Positions 42,628 through 53,843 of a DNA stretch of 64,000 nucleotides are shown in pieces. The notes under the pieces were generated by a model. It saw only the letters and a program-made list of their open reading frames with translations. It made no database searches and was not told the DNA's origin. Source of the stretch: Accumulibacter jenkinsii (GTDB lineage: Bacteria; Pseudomonadota; Gammaproteobacteria; Burkholderiales; Rhodocyclaceae); contig JAZKUF010000002.1 in the NCBI GenBank assembly GCA_036625225.1, positions 1,054,001 to 1,118,000 on the forward strand. The letters are read 5' to 3'. Position 1 is the stretch's first letter. Each line of letters starts with the position of its first letter. Made by a program: the position numbers and the translations under genes.

Positions 42628-44613
42628 GTGCCCATCAACTTCATCCCCCTGACCAACGTCATCCGTGCGCTTGCCATGGACGCCGTCCAGCAAGCGAACT
42701 CAGGCCACCCCGGCATGCCGATGGGGATGGCGGAAATCGCAGCCGTTCTCTGGCGCCGTCATCTTCGTCACAACCCCGGCAATCCCCAATGGCCTGACCG
42801 CGACCGTTTCGTGCTCTCGAACGGTCATGGCTCGATGCTGCTTTACACGCTGCTGCATCTTACCGGCTACGACGTGTCGATCGACGACCTGAAGCATTTT
42901 CGGCAGTTCGGTTCAAAGACCCCCGGCCACCCCGAAGTCGGGCATACCCCCGGCATCGAGACCACCACCGGTCCTCTCGGTCAGGGCCTCGCCAACGCGG
43001 TCGGCATGGCGATTGCCGAAAAGGTCATGGCCGCCGACTTCAACCGGCCCGAGCACGTCATCGTCAATCACTCGACCTATGTCTTTCTCGGTGACGGCTG
43101 CCTGATGGAAGGGGTCTCCCACGAAGCCTGCTCGCTCGCCGGTACCCTCGGCCTAGGCAAGCTGATCGCCCTCTATGACGACAACGGGATTTCGATCGAT
43201 GGCCCGGTCGAGGGCTGGTTCACCGACGACACGCCGCAACGCTTCGCGGCTTACGGCTGGCAGGTGATCGCCGACGTCGACGGGCACGACAGCCATGCCA
43301 TCGACCAGGCTCTGCTCGCCGCGCGGGCCGACGACAAACGACCGACGCTGATCTGCTGCAAGACGCAGATCGGCCTCGGCTCACCGAACAAGGCGGGTAC
43401 GCACGAGGTCCACGGGGCGCCGCTCGGAGCCGCCGAAATCGATGCCGTGCGCCGGCAGATCGACTGGCCATCCGCGCCCTTCGAGATCCCCGACGAAGTC
43501 TATGCGCTGTGGGACGGCCGGATGCGCGGACAAGCCTTCGAAAACAACTGGAACAATCGCTTCGCCGCCTATCAGGCGGCTTTTCCCGTATTGGCTGGCG
43601 AATTCTCTCGCCGCATGAGCGGCCAGCTGCCGGCCGACTGGACCGACGAGGTCGCGAAAAAACTGGGCCAGATCGCCGCCCGGAGTGAAAACATCGCCAC
43701 TCGCAAGGCCTCGCAAAACGCCATCACTGCCTTCGCGCCGCAGTTGCCTGAACTGATCGGCGGCTCGGCTGATCTTGCCGGTTCCAACCTCACGCTCTGG
43801 CCGGGGTCGACAGGCGTCAGCCGCAGCGCGGGCGGCAACTACCTCCATTATGGGGTGCGCGAGTTTGCCATGACGGCGATCGCCAATGGCCTCGCCCTGC
43901 ACGGCGGCCTGATTCCTTACACCGCCACCTTCCTGGTCTTCTCCGACTACGCACGCAACGCGATCCGCATGGCAGCGTTGATGAAACTGCGCCAGATCAT
44001 GGTCTACACGCATGACTCGATCGGTCTCGGCGAGGATGGTCCGACGCACCAGCCGATCGAACATCTTTCGTGCCTGCGCCTGATTCCCGAGGTCGACGTC
44101 TGGCGCCCGGCGGATGCGAGCGAAACGGCGATCGCCTGGGTGGCGGCCATCGAACGGCGCGACGGACCGACGGTCCTCGCCCTGTCGCGCCAGAACCTGC
44201 CGACCGTCAGCGCCGGCGTAGCGACCGATGTCATCCGCCGCGGTGCCTACGTCCTGGCCGACTGCGCTGCGCCGCAGGCACTGCTGATGGCCACCGGTTC
44301 GGAGGTGCGCCTGGCGCTCGATGCCGCTCAGGCACTGGCGGCGCAAGGGATCGGCGTGCGCGTCATCTCGATGCCCTGTGCCGAGGTGTTCGACCGTCAG
44401 GACCGCGCCTACCGGGAGACCGTCCTGCCGCGGGCGCTGCCCCGCCTGGCGATCGAAGCCGGGGTGAGCAGCTTCTGGTACAAATATGTTGGACTCGACG
44501 GTGCCGTGATCGGTATCGATCGTTTTGGAGCGTCGGCACCCGCCGACCGGTTGTTTGACTTTTTCGGTTTCACGGTGACCAACGTGGTCAAGACCGTGAG
44601 ATCACTGTTGTAA
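42628..44613 (+). CDS. tkt: Transketolase
   Basis: 661 residues from a GTG at 42628. ThDP enzyme: ANSGHPGMPMGMAEIA, TTGPLGQGLANAVGMAIAEK, ThDP motif FLGDGCLMEGVSHEACSLAG ending ALYDDNGISIDG, and the transketolase signature GEDGPTHQPIEHLSCLR. Transfers two-carbon units in the Calvin and pentose-phosphate cycles. Divergent from cbbM and followed by gap after 20 bases, so part of the carbon-fixation block. Confidence 0.96.
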   Translation: MPINFIPLTNVIRALAMDAVQQANSGHPGMPMGMAEIAAVLWRRHLRHNPGNPQWPDRDRFVLSNGHGSMLLYTLLHLTGYDVSIDDLKHFRQFGSKTPGHPEVGHTPGIETTTGPLGQGLANAVGMAIAEKVMAADFNRPEHVIVNHSTYVFLGDGCLMEGVSHEACSLAGTLGLGKLIALYDDNGISIDGPVEGWFTDDTPQRFAAYGWQVIADVDGHDSHAIDQALLAARADDKRPTLICCKTQIGLGSPNKAGTHEVHGAPLGAAEIDAVRRQIDWPSAPFEIPDEVYALWDGRMRGQAFENNWNNRFAAYQAAFPVLAGEFSRRMSGQLPADWTDEVAKKLGQIAARSENIATRKASQNAITAFAPQLPELIGGSADLAGSNLTLWPGSTGVSRSAGGNYLHYGVREFAMTAIANGLALHGGLIPYTATFLVFSDYARNAIRMAALMKLRQIMVYTHDSIGLGEDGPTHQPIEHLSCLRLIPEVDVWRPADASETAIAWVAAIERRDGPTVLALSRQNLPTVSAGVATDVIRRGAYVLADCAAPQALLMATGSEVRLALDAAQALAAQGIGVRVISMPCAEVFDRQDRAYRETVLPRALPRLAIEAGVSSFWYKYVGLDGAVIGIDRFGASAPADRLFDFFGFTVTNVVKTVRSLL

Positions 44614-44633
44614 TTTCTCAAGGAGACCGTTTC

Positions 44634-45632
44634 ATGACCATCAAAGTAGGTATCAATGGCTTTGGCCGCATCGGACGGATGGTATTTCGCGCGGCAGTTC
44701 AGAACTTTCCCGAGATCGAAATCGTCGGCATCAACGACCTGCTCGAGCCCGATTATCTCGCCTACATGCTGAAGTATGACTCTGTCCATGGCCGCTTCAA
44801 GGGCAGCATCGCCGTCGAGGGCAACACCCTGGTCGTCAATGGCAAGAGCATCCGACTGACCGCTCTGAGGGATCCCGCCGAACTGAAATGGAACGAGGTT
44901 GGCGCCGACGTCGTCGTCGAGTCCACCGGCCTTTTCCTCACCCTCGAATCGTGCCAGAAGCATATCGACGCGGGCGCCCGCAAGGTCATCCAGAGCGCTC
45001 CGAGCAAGGACGACACACCGATGTTCGTGTTCGGCGTCAATGACCAGACCTATGCCGGCCAGGCGATCATCTCCAATGCCTCCTGCACCACCAACTGCCT
45101 GGCACCGGTGGCCAAGGTCCTGAATGACAACTGGGGCATCAAGCGTGGCCTGATGACCACGGTGCACGCCGCAACCGCGACCCAGAAGACCGTCGATGGC
45201 CCCTCCAACAAGGATTGGCGTGGTGGCCGGGGCATCCTCGAAAACATCATTCCGTCTTCGACCGGCGCCGCCAAAGCCGTCGGCAAGGTCATTCCCGAAC
45301 TCAACAAGAAACTGACCGGCATGGCTTTCCGGGTACCGACTTCGGACGTCTCGGTCGTCGACCTGACGGTCGAGCTGAACAACGAAGCCAGCTACGCCGA
45401 CATCTGCGCCGCAATGAAGGCCGCCTCCGAAGGTCCGATGAAGGGCGTCCTCGGCTACACGACCGAGAAGGTGGTGGCCACCGACTTCCGTGGCGAGAGC
45501 TGCACGTCGGTCTTTGACGCAGAAGCCGGAATGGCTCTCGATGGAACCTTCATCAAGGTCGTCTCGTGGTATGACAATGAGTGGGGCTACTCCTGCAAGG
45601 TGCTGGAGATGGTCCGCGTCATGAGCCGTTAA
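44634..45632 (+). CDS. gap: Glyceraldehyde-3-phosphate dehydrogenase, type I
   Basis: 332 residues. Rossmann start VGINGFGRIGRMVFRAA, active-site SNASCTTNCLAPVAKVL with the catalytic cysteine, and WYDNEWGYSCKVLEM at the C-terminus. In the NAD site region, GINDLLEPDYLAYMLKYDS suggests NAD preference (acid residue after strand 2). Works in glycolysis, gluconeogenesis and the Calvin cycle. AAGGAGA precedes the ATG. A strong hairpin follows the stop. Confidence 0.97.
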   Translation: MTIKVGINGFGRIGRMVFRAAVQNFPEIEIVGINDLLEPDYLAYMLKYDSVHGRFKGSIAVEGNTLVVNGKSIRLTALRDPAELKWNEVGADVVVESTGLFLTLESCQKHIDAGARKVIQSAPSKDDTPMFVFGVNDQTYAGQAIISNASCTTNCLAPVAKVLNDNWGIKRGLMTTVHAATATQKTVDGPSNKDWRGGRGILENIIPSSTGAAKAVGKVIPELNKKLTGMAFRVPTSDVSVVDLTVELNNEASYADICAAMKAASEGPMKGVLGYTTEKVVATDFRGESCTSVFDAEAGMALDGTFIKVVSWYDNEWGYSCKVLEMVRVMSR

Positions 45633-45954
45633 GCCTCAAGCAGCCTGCCGGGGTCGCAGACTGCGTCCCCGGCGCTCGTGCTCCCCGTACAGGCTTGGCG
45701 ACAGATCGGTCTGCCCTGCTGCCACCGGTTCTCGTGTCACTCGAAGCCACCAGCGAAGACGCTCATGGTGCCCGACTCCGTCGACCCGAGGCCTTCCTGC
45801 GCTTGCCGTGCAATCACACCGTGCTCTTCCGATCGCCCGTGCGCCGGCGCGCGTGGCGACCTGCCGCCGCTACCGGTGGCCGGAAAGGCGCGCTGTACCT
45901 CAGCCAAGCGCACCGTACCCCAGCCAAGTGCCACGTCCCACAACAAGGAAAATC
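45633..45954. other. Intergenic region between gap and pyk; pgk absent
   Basis: 322 bases. Many betaproteobacteria have pgk between gap and pyk; here no reading frame resembles phosphoglycerate kinase, so there is neither a gene nor a visible remnant. It holds a strong stem-loop at 45647-45673 and a loose short repeat (CAGCCAAG twice, near 45900-45930) before the pyk start. No clear promoter found. Confidence 0.6.
45647..45673 (+). other. Strong stem-loop after gap
   Basis: GCCGGGG and CCCCGGC (7 bp) enclose, after a T/T mismatch, CGCA-GAC-TGCG (4 bp). It begins 15 bases after the gap stop. No T-run follows, so it more likely protects the upstream mRNA end or causes pausing than terminates. 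Confidence 0.5.
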
Positions 45955-47394
45955 ATGTCTCGCGATACCAAGATCGTTGCCACGCTCGGCCCGGCCTCCT
46001 CTGACGCTGACATCCTGGAACGGATGATCCGTGCCGGCGTCGATGTCGTGCGCCTGAACTTTTCCCACGGCAAGCCCGAGGAACACGTCGCCCGCGCGCA
46101 GTTGGTGCGCGAGGTGGCTGCCCGCGTCGGACGGCCGGTCGGCATCCTCGCCGATCTCCAGGGACCGAAGATCCGCGTGGGAAAATTCGCCGAGGGCAAA
46201 ACCTGGCTCGAGAAGGGTGAGCGCTTCATCCTCGACGCCAAGTGCGAACTGGGCAACCACGAGCGCGTCGGCCTCGACTACAAGGATCTCACCCGTGACG
46301 TCACGGCGGGCAGCGTCCTCCTGCTCGACGACGGTCGCATCGTGCTCGACGTCGAGCGCGTCGTGGGTTCGGAGATCTTCACAACCGTCCGTCACGGCGG
46401 CGAATTGTCCGACAACAAGGGTATCAACCGCCAGGGAGGGGGACTCTCGGCACCGGCGCTGACCGCCAAGGACATGGAAGACATCCGCACCGCGGCGCGC
46501 ATCGACGTCGATTTTGTCGCCGTTTCGTTTCCCAAGAGTGCGGCCGACATGTACATGGCCAAACAGCTGATTCACGCCGCCGGCGGGCAGGCACAGACCA
46601 TCGCCAAGATCGAGCGGGTCGAGGCAGTCGCCGCGCTGGAAGAAATCATCGCTTCCTCGGACGGCATCATGGTGGCCCGCGGCGATCTTGCGGTCGAGGT
46701 CGGCGATGCTGCCGTACCGGCGTTGCAGAAACGGATGATTCACCTGGCGCGGGAAAAGAACAAGCTGGCGATCACCGCGACGCAGATGATGGAGTCGATG
46801 ATCCTCTCGCCGGCACCGACGCGCGCCGAAGTCTCCGACGTCGCCAACGCAGTGCTCGACGGCACCGACGCGGTGATGCTCTCGGCCGAAACCGCGTCCG
46901 GCAGGTATCCGGTCGAAACCGTCGAGGCCATGGCCCGCATCTGCCAGGCGGCCGAGAAATCAGCCCAGGTGACGCTCGACAGCGCCTTCCTCAACCAGGT
47001 GTTCACGCGCATCGACCAGACGATCTCCCTGGCCGCCATCTGGACCGCCCACCACCTCAAGGTCAAAGCCATTGCCGCGCTCACCGAATCGGGGGCGACC
47101 GCACTCTGGATGAGCCGTCTCAACTGCGGCGTACCGGTCTATGCGCTCACCCCCCGGCCCGAAGCGGTAACCAAGATGAGCCTTTACCGGGCGGTTTTTC
47201 CCTTGTTCATGACGCAGCGGCCGGCCACCCGCGATGAGCTTCTCCACGACGCCGAGCAACTCCTGATCAACGCGGGCATCGTCGAAAATGGGGACTTCAT
47301 CGTCCTTACCGCCGGCGATCCGATGGGTACCAGCGGTGGCACCAATACGCTGAAGATCGTCCGCGTCGGCGATCAACAGCCGTACAAGGTCTGA
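45955..47394 (+). CDS. pyk: Pyruvate kinase
   Basis: 479 residues from the ATG at 45955 (AAGGAAA upstream). Starts RDTKIVATLGPASSDADILERMIRAGVDVVRLNFSHG, with LADLQGPKIRVGKFAEG, the active-site IAKIERVEAVAALEEII, GIMVARGDLAVEVG and ATQMMESMI. Makes pyruvate and ATP from phosphoenolpyruvate at the end of glycolysis. Same strand as tkt and gap but separated by 322 bases and a hairpin. Confidence 0.96.
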   Translation: MSRDTKIVATLGPASSDADILERMIRAGVDVVRLNFSHGKPEEHVARAQLVREVAARVGRPVGILADLQGPKIRVGKFAEGKTWLEKGERFILDAKCELGNHERVGLDYKDLTRDVTAGSVLLLDDGRIVLDVERVVGSEIFTTVRHGGELSDNKGINRQGGGLSAPALTAKDMEDIRTAARIDVDFVAVSFPKSAADMYMAKQLIHAAGGQAQTIAKIERVEAVAALEEIIASSDGIMVARGDLAVEVGDAAVPALQKRMIHLAREKNKLAITATQMMESMILSPAPTRAEVSDVANAVLDGTDAVMLSAETASGRYPVETVEAMARICQAAEKSAQVTLDSAFLNQVFTRIDQTISLAAIWTAHHLKVKAIAALTESGATALWMSRLNCGVPVYALTPRPEAVTKMSLYRAVFPLFMTQRPATRDELLHDAEQLLINAGIVENGDFIVLTAGDPMGTSGGTNTLKIVRVGDQQPYKV

Positions 47395-47487
47395 GCCGAT
47401 GACCACCGCCGACCGCCGCTGTCTGGCCGGCAAAACGTCAGTGTTTCTTACCCGGCGGCATGACGCGCGCTCCTTTTCGTCAGCGGC

Positions 47488-48237
47488 TCAACGCTGCAAC
47501 AGTTTCCAGACGGTCTCGATGCCACCGAGCACCAGATCCGAGAGGTCGGCTTCGAGCAGGCCGTAACGCTTCGGCGAGGCAGGCGACGCTTTCCCGGCGC
47601 GCTGGTTGGCGATCAAGGCGTCAGCGACGGCGTGGGGGTCGATCTGCGCCTGTTGGCTGGCTCGCCGGCCAAAGTCGGCGAGCGCGTTGTCCACGGCAGC
47701 GGGGTCGAGAATGACAATCGGCGAACGGCAGTGCGTGCACACCGGGTCGCGACGGATGTCAACCGGCGCCCCGCAACCGGCACAACGGATGCTCTGCACC
47801 TGACGCGCCAGATCCTCGACTTCGGCGCCATTGAGTTGGCGAACGAAGCCTTTCTCGATCATGAACGCGGCGAAAGCGCTGAAGCGCCCGTGCCGCTGCA
47901 CGCATCGGCTGTAAGCAAAACGCCCGGCACGCGTGCTGTCGAGGCAGTCGAGCAGCGGCTCGCGGCAGCGCGGACAGCGCAACACGCCGGGCCAGGGCTG
48001 GCGCAGGTCGGCATGATGCTGGTGCAGCAGCCGGAAGAGTTCGAGGACGCCTGCGGGAGCGAGCTGGGCGCTCTCGTATTCATCGAACCAGATGCCCTGG
48101 CAGGCAAAGCAGATATCGAGGCAGACCTCGCCATTGAGCTGACGCTTGAAGCGATGCCCGGCCATCGGCGCCTGGCAAGCGGGGCACGGCCGGCCGCTCG
48201 GCGGCGAAACTGGCGACGGGGCAATCGGGTGGGCCAT
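47488..48237 (-). CDS. Zinc-ribbon (TFIIB-type) protein
   Basis: 249 residues with three probable zinc ribbons: CPACQAPM...CLDICFACQGIWFDEYE (residues about 18-55, the zf-TFIIB pattern), CPRCREPL...YSRCVQRHGRF (about 86-120) and IRCAGCGAPVDI...CTHCRSPI (about 150-180). The C-terminal 65 residues are helical (LEADLSDLVLGGIETVWKLL). No signal peptide or membrane segment. The ATG at 48237 is chosen as upstream residues lack family character; no ribosome binding site is evident. Function unknown. Convergent with pyk. Confidence 0.72.
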   Translation of the reverse strand: MAHPIAPSPVSPPSGRPCPACQAPMAGHRFKRQLNGEVCLDICFACQGIWFDEYESAQLAPAGVLELFRLLHQHHADLRQPWPGVLRCPRCREPLLDCLDSTRAGRFAYSRCVQRHGRFSAFAAFMIEKGFVRQLNGAEVEDLARQVQSIRCAGCGAPVDIRRDPVCTHCRSPIVILDPAAVDNALADFGRRASQQAQIDPHAVADALIANQRAGKASPASPKRYGLLEADLSDLVLGGIETVWKLLQR

Positions 48238-48398
48238 GAACTCGGTCAAAAGACAAGGATCGGTCGGCGAGGCGCTCTTTTGGCCGCCGGCGTGCGGCGG
48301 CACGGCGGAGTATAACGGGCGCCACTTTGACGGTAAAGATGGCCACCTGGGTGGCACCGGTAACCGCTTTCAGAGGTGCTAACAACACATTTTTTTAT

Positions 48399-48427
48399 TT
48401 GACGACCGCCGCACGAGCACTGATAAT
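48399..48427 (+). promoter_or_regulatory. Sigma-70 promoter of the TTC38-like gene
   Basis: TTGACG (48399-48404), 17-base spacer, GATAAT (48422-48427). Predicted start near 48434, about 50 bases before the ATG. The best consensus promoter noticed in the window. Confidence 0.65.
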
Positions 48428-48483
48428 TTTTTCAAGGGGAGGTACGAGATTGGTGTTCTTTATCCTGATCAAAGGAGACCCCC

Positions 48484-49827
48484 ATGCTCAAGGATGCCCG
48501 CGGCCTGTCCGTTTCAACGTCGAGCGCATTCGCGCTCGAACAGTATGAATCCGCCCTGGATCAGTTCCAGCGCTACAGCGGCGACCCGATCGCCACCATC
48601 GACGCCGCGCTGGCGGCCGACGACGAGTTCATCGTCGGCCACCTGTTCAGGGCCTGCGCCCTGTACACCGCGTCCGAACGTCGCTACCTGCCGGATGCGC
48701 GCGCTGCCGTCGAACGCGCAGAGATGCTGGCAGCCCGGGCGACCGACCACGAACGCGGGTTGACCGACGCCGTCCGCCAGCTGGTCGACGGCCACTGGCA
48801 CGCGGCAGCGCGCGGTCTGGACGCTGTCCTGCGCGATTTCCCTCGCGACGTACTGGCGATCCAGACCGGCCACCTGATGGACTTCTACCGCGGCGATGCG
48901 CTCAACCTGCGCAACCGCATCTCGCGCGTGCTGCCGGCCTGGAGCCCTGCGCTGCCCGGCTATTCGTATCTGCTCGGCATGCACGCTTTCGGGCTTGAGG
49001 AGTGCAACCAGTATCCCGAGGCCGAAGCCACCGCTCGCCGCGCGCTGGCCATCGAGCCGCGCGACGGCTGGGCCGTACACGCGGTCACGCATGTCATGGA
49101 GATGCAGGGCCGCATTGACGAGGGCGTGGACTGGCTCGGCTCGCGTGAAGCCGACTGGGCCGCCCCCGACAACCTCTTCGCACCGCACAACTGGTGGCAT
49201 CTGGCGCTGTTTTACATCGACCGCGGCGAGCATGCAGCGGCGCTCGACCTGTTCGACCGCAAGCTGGCCGGCCCGCAGGCGGACATGATTCTGGTGCTCA
49301 TCGACTGCACCGCCCTGCTCTGGCGTCTGCTGCTCGAAGGGGTTGAGGTCGGCGATCGCTTCGTGGCGGTGGCGCAGCGCTGGGAGGACAAGCTCGACAT
49401 CGAGCAGGGCTTCTACGCCTTCAACGACGTGCACGCGATGATGAGCTTCGCCGCAACCGGTCGCCGCCCGGCAATCGAGCGGCTGCTCGCCGACATGCGG
49501 AGGACTGCGCTGCAGGCCGGCGGCAGCAATCAGGAGATGACGCGCGAAATCGGCCTGCCGCTCGCCGAAGGCATGCTCGCCTTCGCCGAGGGTCGCTACG
49601 CACAGGCGATCGAGCACATCGAACCGGTGCGCGATGTCGCCAATCGCTTCGGCGGCAGCCACGCGCAGCGCGATGTGCTGACGCTGACGCTGATCGAGGC
49701 CGCCACCCGCAGCGGTGACCGGTCGCGCGCGCGTCATCTGCTGGCCGAACGTCTGGTTCACAAACCGACGGCGTGGAGCGCGCGACTGGCGACGCGGGCG
49801 GGCCTGACGACGGCAGGGTTCGGCTGA
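48484..49827 (+). CDS. Tetratricopeptide-repeat protein, TTC38 family
   Basis: 447 residues. Helical repeats through most of the chain; the segment YSYLLGMHAFGLEECNQYPEAEATARRALAIEPRDGWAVHAVTHVMEMQGRIDEGVDWL and HNWWHLALFYIDRGEHAAALDLFD is characteristic of the TTC38/StaR-like family. Cytoplasmic, no signal peptide. AAAGGAG lies eight bases before the ATG. Function in bacteria is not established; the conserved His/Trp residues in HNWWH hint at more than scaffolding but this is speculation. Confidence 0.85.
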   Translation: MLKDARGLSVSTSSAFALEQYESALDQFQRYSGDPIATIDAALAADDEFIVGHLFRACALYTASERRYLPDARAAVERAEMLAARATDHERGLTDAVRQLVDGHWHAAARGLDAVLRDFPRDVLAIQTGHLMDFYRGDALNLRNRISRVLPAWSPALPGYSYLLGMHAFGLEECNQYPEAEATARRALAIEPRDGWAVHAVTHVMEMQGRIDEGVDWLGSREADWAAPDNLFAPHNWWHLALFYIDRGEHAAALDLFDRKLAGPQADMILVLIDCTALLWRLLLEGVEVGDRFVAVAQRWEDKLDIEQGFYAFNDVHAMMSFAATGRRPAIERLLADMRRTALQAGGSNQEMTREIGLPLAEGMLAFAEGRYAQAIEHIEPVRDVANRFGGSHAQRDVLTLTLIEAATRSGDRSRARHLLAERLVHKPTAWSARLATRAGLTTAGFG

Positions 49828-49886
49828 CGCAGCCAGGCGGCGAAACGATTCCTGGGTCACCGGCGAGCCTGCCCGACAATCTGCCC

Positions 49887-49892
49887 TATAAT
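49887..49892 (+). promoter_or_regulatory. TATAAT -10 element upstream of purC
   Basis: Perfect TATAAT 48 bases before the purC GTG, without a recognisable -35. Suggests an independent purC promoter after the TTC38-like gene. Confidence 0.35.
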
Positions 49893-49940
49893 CCCAGCGC
49901 TCGCCTCTCTGAAGGTCCCTTTCCCTACCGGATCAAGCAC

Positions 49941-50882
49941 GTGACCGAAGCCCTTTTTGAATCGACGATCACCAGCCTGCCTCTGCTCGGCCGCGGCAAG
50001 GTTCGCGACATCTACGCCATCGATGCCGACCGGCTGCTGATCGTGACCAGCGATCGCATTTCGGCTTTTGACGTGATCCTGCCGGATCCGGTGCCCGACA
50101 AGGGCAAGGTGCTGACCCGGCTGGCCAGCTTCTGGTTCGCCAGACTGGCCGCAATCCTCCCCAATCAGCTGACCGGCATCGATCCGGAGACGGTGGTCGC
50201 CGCCGACGAGCGTGCCCAGGTGCGCGACCGCGCGCTGGTCGTCAAGCGCCTGCGACCCCTGCCGATCGAGGCGGTGGTGCGCGGCTACCTGATCGGGTCG
50301 GGGTGGCAGGACTACCAGGCGACCGGTAAGGTCTGCGGCATCCCGCTCGCCGCCGGCCTGCGGCTGGCGAGCCGGCTGCCAACGCCGATCTTTACCCCGG
50401 CAACCAAGGCCGCCATCGGCGATCATGATGAAAACGTCTCCTTCGAACGTGCGCAGGCGGACTGTTCGACCGCTCTTGCCGACCTGCTGGCAGCGACCGG
50501 CAAGACCGCCCAGGCGATCGCGACGCAGGCGCGCGACGCGGCGATCGCCCTCTACAGCGCAGCCGCCGAGCATGCCGCCAGCCGCGGCATCATCATTGCC
50601 GACACCAAGTTCGAATTCGGCGTCGATGCTGCCGGCACGCTGCACCTGATCGACGAGGCGCTGACCCCCGACTCGTCGCGTTTCTGGCCCGCCGACGGCT
50701 ATCGAGAAGGCAGCAACCCACCTTCCTACGATAAACAGTACCTGCGTGACTATCTCGAAACGCTCGCCTGGAACAAACAGGCACCGGGCCCCCACCTGCC
50801 GCTGGCGGTACTCTCCGGAACCCGCGCCCGCTACGTCGAAGCGTGCGAGCGCCTGACCGGCGAGGCGTTCGTCGCTGGCTGA
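49941..50882 (+). CDS. purC: Phosphoribosylaminoimidazole-succinocarboxamide synthase
   Basis: 313 residues from GTG at 49941, fungal/beta-type long SAICAR synthase. Motifs: LLGRGKVRDIYAIDADRLLIVTSDRISAFDV, EAVVRGYLIGSGW, IADTKFEFGVD, and DEALTPDSSRFWPADGY. Joins aspartate to CAIR in purine synthesis. No ATG start is available that keeps the conserved N-terminus (TEALFESTITSLPLLG). A DUF2189 gene follows after 41 bases. Confidence 0.96.
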   Translation: MTEALFESTITSLPLLGRGKVRDIYAIDADRLLIVTSDRISAFDVILPDPVPDKGKVLTRLASFWFARLAAILPNQLTGIDPETVVAADERAQVRDRALVVKRLRPLPIEAVVRGYLIGSGWQDYQATGKVCGIPLAAGLRLASRLPTPIFTPATKAAIGDHDENVSFERAQADCSTALADLLAATGKTAQAIATQARDAAIALYSAAAEHAASRGIIIADTKFEFGVDAAGTLHLIDEALTPDSSRFWPADGYREGSNPPSYDKQYLRDYLETLAWNKQAPGPHLPLAVLSGTRARYVEACERLTGEAFVAG

Positions 50883-50923
50883 CCGAGCGGCTGGCCGAAG
50901 CCCACCGAAAACCTGGAGAACGC

Positions 50924-51691
50924 ATGGATCTTGAGTTCAGCGAGCGAGCAATCGACACCCCCCGCGTCCGCAGCGTCGGCATCGCGCGGCCGTTTGCCTG
51001 GCTCGCGTCAGGCTGGCGGGATCTCTGCGCCAGTCCGATTGCCAGCCTCGCCTATGGCCTGCTGTTCGCGATTGCCGGCGATCTGATCACCCTCTTCGCC
51101 TGGCGCAACGGACAACTGTTCATCGTCGCCACATCCGGTTTCTTTCTCGTCGCGCCGCTGCTTGCCGGCGGCCTTTACGAGATCAGCCGGCGGCGCGAGA
51201 CCGGGCAGTCTTCGACCTTCTTCGTATCGCTCGCCGGTGGCCGGCGCAATGCCCTCGAACTGGCCAAGCTGGGCCTGCTGCTGGCGGCCATCGGCTTTGT
51301 CTGGGAACGTATCTCGACCCTGCTCTTTGCCTTCCTGGCCCCCGCCATCTCGCCCGATCTGCTCGCGCTGCTGGCCGAGATCCACCTGTCGACCGAGCAC
51401 CGCGACCTGCTCCTGATCTGGATCCTCATCGGCGGGACGCTGGCGTTGATCGTTTTCGCCCTCACGGTGGTCTCGGTTCCCCTGCTGCTCGATCGACCGA
51501 CCGACCTGGGCACTGCCCTGCGGACCAGTCTGCGCACCGTCGACGCCAACCTGGTGGTCATGACTTTCTGGGGGATGATCGTCGTGGTGCTGACCGCGCT
51601 GGGTTTTTTCACCCTGTTCTTCGGTCTGATCGTCCTCATGCCCCTGATCGGGCACGCGTCATGGCACGCTTATCGCGACCTTGTAGAATAG
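50924..51691 (+). CDS. DUF2189 family membrane protein
   Basis: 255 residues from ATG 50924 (TGGAGA upstream). A short cytoplasmic N-terminus is followed by six hydrophobic segments, with SLAYGLLFAIAGDLI, PLLAGGLYEISRRRETGQ and the C-terminal LMPLIGHASWHAYRDLVE, all DUF2189 hallmarks. Inner-membrane protein of unknown function, often near respiratory or c-type cytochrome genes in other proteobacteria, which is not the case here. Confidence 0.86.
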   Translation: MDLEFSERAIDTPRVRSVGIARPFAWLASGWRDLCASPIASLAYGLLFAIAGDLITLFAWRNGQLFIVATSGFFLVAPLLAGGLYEISRRRETGQSSTFFVSLAGGRRNALELAKLGLLLAAIGFVWERISTLLFAFLAPAISPDLLALLAEIHLSTEHRDLLLIWILIGGTLALIVFALTVVSVPLLLDRPTDLGTALRTSLRTVDANLVVMTFWGMIVVVLTALGFFTLFFGLIVLMPLIGHASWHAYRDLVE

Positions 51692-51741
51692 GGCGACGCG
51701 GTCGCTTGCCCGCCGCCCTGCCTGATACCACGGAAACCCTG

Positions 51742-53826
<2,085 letters not shown>

Positions 53827-53843
53827 TCAGCGAGGACTCGAGC

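Noticed and set aside
45678..46004. Possible pgk remnant between gap and pyk
   Set aside because: None of the frames shows phosphoglycerate kinase motifs.
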